Below, in pieces: positions 55,121 to 64,000 of a stretch of DNA of 64,000 nt (position 1 is its first letter; every line of letters starts with the position of its first letter). The stretch is from Litomosoides sigmodontis (Eukaryota > Nematoda > Chromadorea > Rhabditida > Onchocercidae): the NCBI GenBank assembly GCA_963070105.1, contig OY718803.1, positions 5,562,507 through 5,626,506 on the forward strand, given 5' to 3'. The translations under genes were made by a program, and so were the position numbers. The notes under the pieces are model-generated. The model worked only from the letters and a program-made list of their open reading frames with translations, was not told the origin of the DNA and made no database searches.

Positions 55121-58100
55121 GTCCGGTGAACATATTCTACCAGACTCTGCGATGAATGCTTTCACTTGCTTTGCATAAATTTTCTGAACTGAATTTTATA
55201 AATGCTTTTCAAAGTTTCGATAATAAAAAGTAGCACTTGCACATGCGTGTTTAGCCTTTTAAATTAAATTAAACGAAAACTTTTTGTGGTCATTTCCAAA
55301 CTGCTGAAGAAATAACGGAAAATGTTCGAAATATGAGAGTCGCTTATTCGTGATTAACCATGATCACAATAATACCCATAGTGCATTGTTCAACTTTCTC
55401 TTTTTCAAATAATTTAAGCCCTGCAGTGTAAACTTCATTCTCACGGACGTTTTCTACGTGTTATTTTCCTTAAGAAAGACATATTGTAGATAAGTGCAAT
55501 TCAACCTGTTCAATCACCTTTAACCGTCTTGTATTTGACCTTATTGAGCTAAAGTTAGCCCCATTTTGCACATCATAATTCTTTAGGTAAATAAAAAACT
55601 GAACATTATCTTGCGAGGTAATACTCACTGGAAGAGAAACTTGTAACAATCTGAAATAGGGTAAAGCTAAAGGCTTTTTGGTGTTGTTGGATTCGCAAGC
55701 AGATCTGTCACATTTAGTTTTTATGCACGAATGGCAGTGAACAATGAGGTCGTTCAAAATTGTAGATTTGCATAACGAGAAGTGACGGAGTCAATTATTG
55801 TCTATATAAAATTATTGCTCGGATTGCACGGACACGTTTGAACTTCACGTGTTTTTTCAAATATTTTATCATTTGCATAACTGTAGCGTAACCTTTCCTC
55901 ATTATTTTCCACGCAAATTGCGGAAGTGACAGTGAAAGACTACTACTTTCAGGAAGTGTAAACTGTTTTCTTAATTTCATCTAAAAAGCTCACTCCGATT
56001 ATCATATGGAATGGTCGAGTTTTTGTAAGCGATTGATCTTCTCCTCTTTCACCGGTCATTACTTACTAATCGCACGAACATTGTTGTGGACAACAACCTT
56101 TGCATTTGCGTGATGCGTGCAATGAGCTAAAATGTATGAGTGTGGTCAGACGTTAAACTAAAGACAAAATTATCCGTTTATGTTTGTATTGGAGCTGAAA
56201 ATGACGTTGAACTTGGGAAGAGAAATGGGTCGGCCGTGTACTGAATCACTCGTGCCCAATACGAGCATTTTGTTGCATTTGTTTGAGAGTGAATAATGCT
56301 GCGTTGAATACACGCACGACTGGGAAGATTTTTTGCAGGAAATTAAGAATAACAAATTCGAAATGAATAAAATGAGGAAATAAAGACATATTTCACCTGC
56401 CTGATTTGTTTGAATTGGATAAAGTTGAGGGGCACAGCAACAGTGATAGCTCATACTTGTAGGATTGAAAGGTATGAATAAAAGTGTGCACTAATTTTGA
56501 TTTACTTTCTTTTATTTCATCTATTTCGCTTTGTCTTTCAGTCGGAATCACTTCCAGCGGAGGGAGAAACTTCGTAGTTTTGTCTTCTGATCTTCCCGTC
56601 GCTGAGCACTAACAGCTAACAGACTAGCCTAATCGTTGTCTTTCTTTTTTTTCAAATATCGAGAGATGTGGCAGATGTTTCTTCAAACTTTGCAAGAAAA
56701 TAAGGTGAAGTGCGAGTCCTGGATTGAAGATTAAGATGAACACATTTCATCGTTTGAAAATAGCCTCATCAACGGTGAGGAGCAGAGGTGAGGCGCATAT
56801 TTGATTTTCATTTTAAGCATTTTAGTGCTCAGTGAAATCAAACTTCTCGTTTAGAAATCAACGTGAGGTTTTGTGGGCGTATGATGTGATAAGCTTTGAT
56901 ATGAACTCGTTAAGCATCACAAAGTGCGATTGTTAGAGGAAAGATGGATGGGTGAGAGAGGTAATGGCATAGGCTCTTGCCTTCCGTAATTCCTTTTCAG
57001 AATAAAAAGCTCAAAACAGAAGATTGATTAATTTGAATCAAATTTTTGTGCTTTCCAAAGTTTAATTCATTTTACAAATCGTTTTTAAACAATTCGACTT
57101 TTGAGAAGATCGCTTTCCAAGAAATGTAATTAGTTGCTGCGCAGTTTTTCCATTTTCTAATCAATAAACTGATGCCATGCGAAGTGTAATTCATAAATTC
57201 AAAAAATTGGTTTTGCAGAAATCAATTGTCAAAAAATTTGCGATTTCCTGTCGACTATTCTCATAAACGTTTGCAAAAAATTTTTTTGGCAGACAGTGGA
57301 GCACCGTCATATAAGCATATTCCTTTCAAACCCGTTGAAATGTCTACGTCATACGCCAACAAAATTAGGGGCGCAAGCGTACGCTTGCATTGTGACAGTG
57401 GGAAAACGTTTGGTGCTTTATATTTTCATGAAATGGTTAAAAGTGCCTTAGATTCGGGAGATTTACAATTTTTAACATTAATATGGGACTGAGTGTGTTT
57501 AGAAGGCGGGGGTTGAACCCTCGAGCGTTCAGCATTTTAGAAATTGAACTTTTTTTTTTCAAATTCATTTGAACAACATTTGCACCCTTCAGCTGTTCAA
57601 CTGTTAAATTTACGTTCATTTTTGCGAACACATGAAAGTGATTGGATTGTCGAAGAACGAAACGCTTTCTCGTCTGCAGTGACAATGAACTGCGGTTACG
57701 CTGATTGCCGTCTTTTATCACTGGGGTGGTGAGACAAGCGTTTAAGCCGTCATCAATTAATGCGTGATGAATGGAACAGAGAGATGAACTGATAATTTAT
57801 TCACAGCCTGATGTATGTGCAGTAGCAACATGTGATTGAGAAAAGCGCCTGTGGGATGTCTGCCACACTACTGTGTTGGCATTAAATTTAAATGAAACTT
57901 TTGGAAAGGACTGGAGCGAACTGTCGCAGACTCTTTATTCATATTCTTGCTATTTCATGTGATACTGTTGTCATGACATTCTGTAGAAAGCAAAATTCAT
58001 AAATTTCATTGAACGGAAAAACGGTAAGATCGATGAGATGAAATACAAGAATAAATCATAAGAAAATGGTCTTACAACTTCATTTATGGCATTTTAATAG

Positions 58101-59226
58101 AAATGAATCCCCGCTGAGAGAGTTGAAGATTAACAGGTGACACACGCACAGTGTTTTCCTCCTTCAATAATAATATATAAATAATAAGTTGTGATGAGTA
58201 ACACCACTGAAATGTGCTGCGCATCTTTAGCGAAAATCGAAGAGCTCAATCTTTCCTTGAAATTCTAAAAAGCTAGCACATTCCCTCACCGCACAACTAA
58301 TTTCAGCAGTTCCGGTAAGAGACATAGTAACTTGTCATTTGTTGCGTACAATTCAAAATCCATGCAACGTTACTCAAAAATATAACTGAGGAAGGTACGG
58401 CACACCTTGCACTCATTCAATGGAAACTGCCATTTCCATTAAACTTCAACCTTTGAAATCTTACTTCACAATGGGCTATACTTTCCATTAGAGTGAGCCA
58501 ATTTGTGGTGCAGCTTGCTAACAACCAAGAACCTGACCGAACGGACACTAGCACTAGCGATGACACTTCGACAGGGCCATCCTCCCATCTCCTCATCGCT
58601 CAACGAAAATACTCCAAGGACAATCAGTTCTTCCCTTCCTTCTTCTTCCACTTCTTTTTTGACAGGAGAATAATCAGATAAGGTTGCTCTTCCTCCCTTA
58701 GCCAATCGCAATTCTCGTAAGTGAAAAGAACTGCTTGAGACTGCGTTAGAATGAAGTGGGACAACGGAGGAACGAGTAACTTCAGACGTCATCCGTCTAC
58801 TGATGTATGTCATCGTCCTTCTCCTTCAGCATTGTCTGGGTCAGATGTAACAGAACACAGTCTGTATCTCCCTGTGTCACCTAAAAATATCAATAATCCA
58901 CTTTGAAAATATTCTTCATTTCTGACCATCGTCACTCGAAAGGAATGTCCAGTTTGGCGACGAGCTTTTGTCTTTTCTTTTTCATTGTCGTGGAGCTGGA
59001 ACTGCTTTAGGCAGCAAATTACTTAATCAATTCAATGGATTAGTTGTCGGAACACTGCTCACTTAATCTGACGAAACAATCTTCACAACCGTCCAAACTG
59101 TATTTAATCCATCTGTACCCATGCAACTCGAGATATTGTGCTGCTATAGCTTTCCGCGTTATTCAAAATGTTATTCCGAGAGAACACTTCAAAGTTTGTT
59201 CCTTCTTCTGTACCATGTATGTCTGT

Positions 59227-59253
59227 GGTGTGTGTGTGTGTGTGTGTGTGTGT
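59227..59253. repeat. (GT)n microsatellite
   Basis: About 13 GT units with no interruption, in non-coding sequence. Confidence 0.9.
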
Positions 59254-61551
59254 ACACGTGTACGGACGTCGATTAATCTCAGAGATGTACGTGTGCTATA
59301 TGAAGATGAGAAGAAGCGTTCCGCTTCATTTTCCCCACGTTTTTTCATCACGGCTTTGATGCTCTCATTTGTTGAACGTATCTGTCTCACTTTTGACAAA
59401 TCACGGGATAGTGCAATCCTAACTGCCATCTGTAGGAAGAGTTGGTAGCATTGGATAGGTAAACGGACGTGACGCTATATGTGTTAGTTCACATTTGAGG
59501 GTGTTTGTCGAATGAATGCAGAACGCACTAGGCGTGCGCTTTTTGTGCGTGCTGAGAAACGACAAAAAGAAAGTGGTTGTTGGATTTCGCAGCTGCACAA
59601 ATTGCACTTTTTTCATTGCACAGGAGCAGTATGACTAACACTTTTCCCTCAACCACTCAACAACACTTCCATTTCGTTTCATTTTCGTCGCAACTTCAAT
59701 TTAAACGAAAGTTTATTGTCGCATATTCATCTCATCAAATTACTTCTTCTTATCCATCGTACCTGAAAAATATAAATACAAACTAGTGGTTCTTCATACT
59801 GAACGAAGCAAGGGAGAATTTCAGCCTTCTAATTTTCAATAGGTAGACCTTTTGAAAATGAATAAAATTTCAGTGTTCTTACACATATCATCAAAAGTAT
59901 GCTGCACGCTTTTGTGAGAATTTTCTCCATTGTTTTGATCTCATTGAAGTCTAAATTTTCCTTATCAACTCAAACCTTTCCCTAGGCTACCAGGCGATAA
60001 GAATGATCAAAGTTTTTTCATTAAACTTATCAGGGATATGCAAATGAATCAATTGCATTATCATTTCTTATTTGGTTTATCTAACCTCTTAAATTCAAAC
60101 TAGTTTGGCAAAAGTAATTGCAAATATCTCCTATTCTTCTCTTCTTCTTTCCTGATGCGCTTCAGCTATTCTACTTACTACAGTGCTTTTGATTGATCGG
60201 CTCCATAATTTCTTACAGTTTGCCTTTTCCACTTCCTTGTGATTCAGTTTACTTTACCTTTCTTCTTGCGATTATTTGATAAGAATAAAATTTCTGATAC
60301 GTTTAATATATGGATTTTTTTCGATTCCAATTGTTTTCAATTAATTAACAGTTTATGGAAAGTTGATGATCTGATTGATTATCTCAGCTTTTCTTTCACG
60401 TGTGAAAACAGATTAAATCTCTTTTTAATTAAAAACCTTCCAACATATTGCTGTAAGGAACAGTAAGTGGAAGAAAAGGGAAGGGAAGAGGAGCCATCGT
60501 ATCGTAAGACTAGTAACCTTTACAGAATTTTGAATGTTTTGCCTACGAAGAAGTAATTTCAGTTTCACTTTGATATGTGCAATTTTGTTACACTACAAGA
60601 ACATATGTACCATCTTATTACACTGCTAGCACATCTTTACCTGCAAAATTCCTTGGTTTTGAGGCAGTGGACATATTTCCGAAGATGCAGAATTAATTAA
60701 TTTAGGTTTAAAAGAAATTAATAAGTACGAAAAGGCGCCGTAAGGATAGTTATCCCAGCTGCACGCTTAGAAGGTCTTCAAAACCTGTAAAAGGCTCATT
60801 AAGCCTATGACTTATCAAGGATTTGAAGTTTTTGATGTAGAATTGAACAGTTCGTAATTTAGAGTATGAGTAAATGTGAGAAAACGTTCTCAACATTTTT
60901 TACGTTGGTTTGACCTACGTAAGCATTTGAATTTTTCTTTTGTGTTTATTTATTCCTAATATATCGTGCTTGTGAGGCGGAAGTTTTGTTGGCTAAGAGC
61001 CGTGACTCAATTTGAAACATAATTGTTCGTAGACACTACTTTCTTCACTTGTGACACAGAATTGAAAATTGTTGCAACAACCTGGTGGTACATGAAAAAC
61101 TTCCCAGGGAAAATCAAATTAATAAATTTCTGAAGATGTGGTACAGATCAGTTTTGCTCCTATTCCTTTTTTCTTCCATCACAAACATCACCGTTGATTG
61201 ATTAACTTTTTCGGCAGGTGAAAAATTGAGTTCATTGGGACAAACGGAAGTGATGTGATTCTTGGAAGAGTGAATCTGCTGAAGCTATAGCTAGAAGAGA
61301 TTTTTACCTACATAAGAGGAAAGTGGTTTCTTTCTTTGCTTACAGTTGTCAATCGTATGAAGTAGCCTTCATGAAGCCTTAGTCCATCAACAAGTTACGA
61401 TGACGACAAGTATGACTTGTTGAGCAAAGGTAGCAGAATGTTCGAAAACCAATTGGTTTGCAGTAAGGGAATGACATCGAGTATTCAATAATCACTCATT
61501 TCCATGGAACGTCGGATTTCAACAAAAATGTGCGACGTATAAATAAATTTC

Positions 61552-61590
61552 ATTATAAGCGATGGCATCACTTCTGCCATCGCTTATAAT
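61552..61590. repeat. 16-bp perfect hairpin
   Basis: ATTATAAGCGATGGCA (61552-61567) and its exact reverse complement (61575-61590) flank a 7-base loop TCACTTC. It lies in intergenic DNA, and the loop length matches the hairpin at 37756-37810. Confidence 0.95.
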
Positions 61591-62780
61591 AACAAGAAGG
61601 ATGTGAATAAAATGTGCTAGAAGTACTTTTTTCAAGACAACAGTGGTAGTAAACTATGTTAACATTGATGACCGTATCAGTTGGAACGTAATTTTAAAAG
61701 CTGTCACGTTGATCGTAGGAAGTTTTAATTTGTATCAGACGTTTGCTGATAAAAGTTGTCTCGGGCAATTTCTGTTATCGTTTCTCTATCAACTGTAGTG
61801 GAAGTTTTGGCTTATTAATTTTAGCAAAAACTCTTTTTTTCTGAAAGTTCGGACGATCCTTTCGAAATTTGTTTTTGTCCAAATTGTAAGAGCGCAGATG
61901 AGTGGCAGTGGTTGAAGTGAACGAGGTGCTAAAATTAATGCTGCTGCGTTCACGAGTAGGAAGAAGAGTGTCCGGAAAGAGGTCGGAGGGGAAAAAGGAA
62001 GGAAGGCATGAATGCGTGCGTATGTTTGTACACACACATTGATTGAAATGGGCTTTTTGCTAGTGAAGGAACGAATAATGATGCCAACGAGACCGGAGCT
62101 TGTGGTGATGAAAATGCCACAGTAAATTGATTTCTTCTTCACTTTTTTCCTTCGCCAGCGCTCACTTCCGCTGTCACTGCGTGCTGTTCAAATTAATATA
62201 CGACGGTTAACTGTTAAATTGGTTTTTCTTGCACTTATTATTATTGTCGTTAATCAATCAACTAATTAATTCGATTATATTACCTCAATGTCTTTATCAC
62301 CAACACGCATGCTGTCTCCTCTACAGTTCGCTTAAAGGAAAATTTAAATGCCTGAGGGTATAAACTAGCAAAATTATCAAGCAGATGATAGTAACATGCA
62401 GTCGTAAATCTTATAACGGAAGAATAAAATCACTAGACATGTGTTATCAGCTTTACTTTATCATCCATTATTTTTCGTTATAATCGGACACATACTAATT
62501 CATGGGAATGAATTTACATTTTAACGAAATCAAAGCATCTCTATAACAATAATTTGTTGAACATATCACTATAATTAGTGCTTCGAAGTGATTTGAAAAA
62601 AAGTAGCGCAATCATAAACAAGTGTTAAACACTGCAAAACTCGCAGAACATCATAATTAATGGACCTCACTATCAACAACCACCATTTTTGTGCACATTT
62701 CGTCAGCAACTAATCGTTTTACTGCTTTTGTACTCTGTCTCATCACTGTTCAATTTGCTTTGGTTTTATTTTAAAGTAGG

Positions 62781-62855
62781 ATGTCAGCAGCACCGTTGCT
62801 GATGACGCTTTTGGTATTATTATTGCTGGTGCTGCTGCATTGTTGTGCCTACTGA
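62781..62855 (+). CDS. Possible micro-ORF encoding a signal-peptide-like 24-mer
   Basis: An ATG-led frame of 24 codons plus TGA, reading MSAAPLLMTLLVLLLL and ending VLLHCCAY. It is almost a pure hydrophobic helix, like a signal peptide with nothing after it. It lies 174 bases upstream of the FERM-gene ATG on the same strand, so it would be an upstream ORF if the transcript begins before it. It could also be chance, or the start of a spliced secreted protein whose next exon I do not see. No conservation evidence. Confidence 0.2.
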   Translation: MSAAPLLMTLLVLLLLVLLHCCAY

Positions 62856-63028
62856 TTTTCTTTGTCGAGCCATTTCCTATTCCAAACTTTCATCCCTGTT
62901 ACGTACGAAGTACAAAAACTGTTGAATTGTTAACAGTTCCGACGCATCTAGCTTTCCTCCTTGTAATTCGATAAGTGACATCTGTTGTCACGGTACACTT
63001 CAACTGCTACACATTTTAACTTGTAATA

Positions 63029-63965
63029 ATGTCACCAAGGTCGCTACCACTTGCCTGTTGCATTGAATGTGAAAAGAAGCATCGGGAAGCCAATAAAAGC
63101 TACATGGCGAATAAGATGCCAGCGAATGAAGCTGCCGTGATACCAACATCATTCATAGGTCGCATTAGTGCCCGTAGCAGTCTTTTCTCAGCCAGGGATT
63201 ACAAAACTACAGTGCAACTATTGGATGATAGTGAAACGATCAGTCAAGAATTCAAGGTCCGTTACTCTTTCTTATCGAATAGTACTTGGCAATGGCGCTT
63301 CTACTTAGTCTAAATTTAAGCTCTTTCCTTTTGATATCGAGCTGTTTTAAGTAGCACAAAAATTATTCGCTTCTGATAAGCTGCTGATACGCTGCTATCG
63401 TACTGCCCCACTAATAAGCTTCAACGTTTACGACAGGCACATTATGATAATGTTACTAATTCTAGTGTGGGAATCCTGTGTAGCCACTTTGTTTTTGATG
63501 TCGAGCCAAAGATGTAAAACTTCCAAGCAGTCACTGCGGTTATTTGTCAGAATGGAACACGTCCCATTTATTGACTTATTATCAACTTTTTAAGCGGTCA
63601 ATATATGTAAAGCATATTTTATGGTTAACTTAGTTATGGCAAAGGAAGCTGCTTGCAAAGGCGTCGTGTAGGACAAACTGTTCTCAACTAAAAATATATG
63701 AGTCATCAAAATGCATTACCAATTTTTAAGCCTACCTACGCTTTAATAAAAGCTCCTTGTAAATTCAGTGGTTTAGGTTGGATAATAAACTGAGATAATC
63801 ATTCTCCTGAAATTGCCAGTATAATCACATAATTGTAAATGAGAAAGTGTATTGTTTTAGAAGACATCGAACGCCCAGTCCATATTAGACTATGTGTGCG
63901 AATGCTTGAATATTGTCGAAAAGGACTACTTTGGGCTGCGATATCAGGACTTCAGTAGACACAGA
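63029..63965 (+). CDS. FERM-domain protein, N-terminal part (runs off the window)
   Basis: Membrane-cytoskeleton linker family (protein 4.1/FRMD type). Two exons in phase: 63029-63256 and 63861-63965, with a GTATGT donor at 63966, so the gene continues past the right edge. The first 50 residues are not conserved (MSPRSLPLACCIECEKKH). The F1 lobe of the FERM domain then begins: YKTTVQLLDDSETISQEFK, then NAQSILDYVCECLNIVEKDY and FGLRYQDFSRHR. This is the standard start of 4.1-type FERM domains (V.LLD...L..F....G..L.D.V...LNL.E.DYFGL.Y.D). The exact subfamily cannot be told from this part. ATG chosen as the first in the exon; a small upstream ORF at 62781 may affect its translation. Confidence 0.8.
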
Positions 63966-64000
63966 GTATGTTAATATTGGCCCAATTTTTGTCGCATCAA

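Noticed and set aside
57226..57492. 88-codon open frame after an acceptor-like TTTTGCAG
   Set aside because: Starts with TTG, stops without a splice partner, and shows no family resemblance. The minus-strand frame over 57437-57721 is equally open. Not enough to call a gene.
57500..57540. B-box-like GGTTCAACCCC on the minus strand
   Set aside because: No A box or acceptor stem upstream on that strand; not a tRNA gene.
59163..59448. Frames of 88-134 codons over the GT microsatellite
   Set aside because: Translations are low-complexity Val-Cys or Thr-His repeats from the GT run, with no exon context.

Overview
The window is AT-rich eukaryotic DNA from a nematode, most likely a clade III (spirurid or filarial) species. 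The reasons are genes cut into many short exons, introns that end in TTTCAG-type acceptors, start codons that often sit a few bases after such an acceptor (as expected for spliced-leader trans-splicing), and a gene set whose best matches from memory are worm or animal families. The species assignment is inference only; no search was run.

Layout, left to right: a short RalBP1/RLIP-type RhoGAP gene (+, 937-2632); a convergent leucine-rich-repeat membrane protein (-, 2965-7106); a divergent coiled-coil gene (+, 7798-10009, 5' end not found); COQ1/PDSS1-type polyprenyl diphosphate synthase (-, 11103-13030); a DPP8/9-type dipeptidyl peptidase (+, 13455-19403); a SCAPER orthologue over about 11 kb (+, 20725-31513); an ataxin-10-like gene (+, 32389-35619); an atrogin-1/FBXO25-type F-box gene (+, 38411-41631); a peripherin/ROM-like tetraspanin (+, 42751-45220); a small Ras-association-domain gene (+, 52048-53672); and the first two coding exons of a FERM-domain gene running off the right edge (+, 63029-63965). 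Two large stretches, 45.2-52.0 kb and 53.7-62.8 kb, hold no gene I can support. They contain a roughly 640 bp pure TAA array, hairpins and short tandem duplications.

The genes do not form one pathway. They are ordinary housekeeping or signalling genes: ubiquinone side-chain synthesis, proline-specific peptidase, F-box ubiquitin ligase subunit, small-GTPase regulators and cell-surface proteins. The most useful things to check are reading-frame breaks in otherwise well-conserved genes (dipeptidyl peptidase, tetraspanin, LRR protein, COQ1), which suggest single-base assembly errors or decay; two probable GC-AG introns; two near-perfect hairpins; and a 24-residue signal-peptide-like ORF just upstream of the FERM gene. 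I saw no convincing new biological system.
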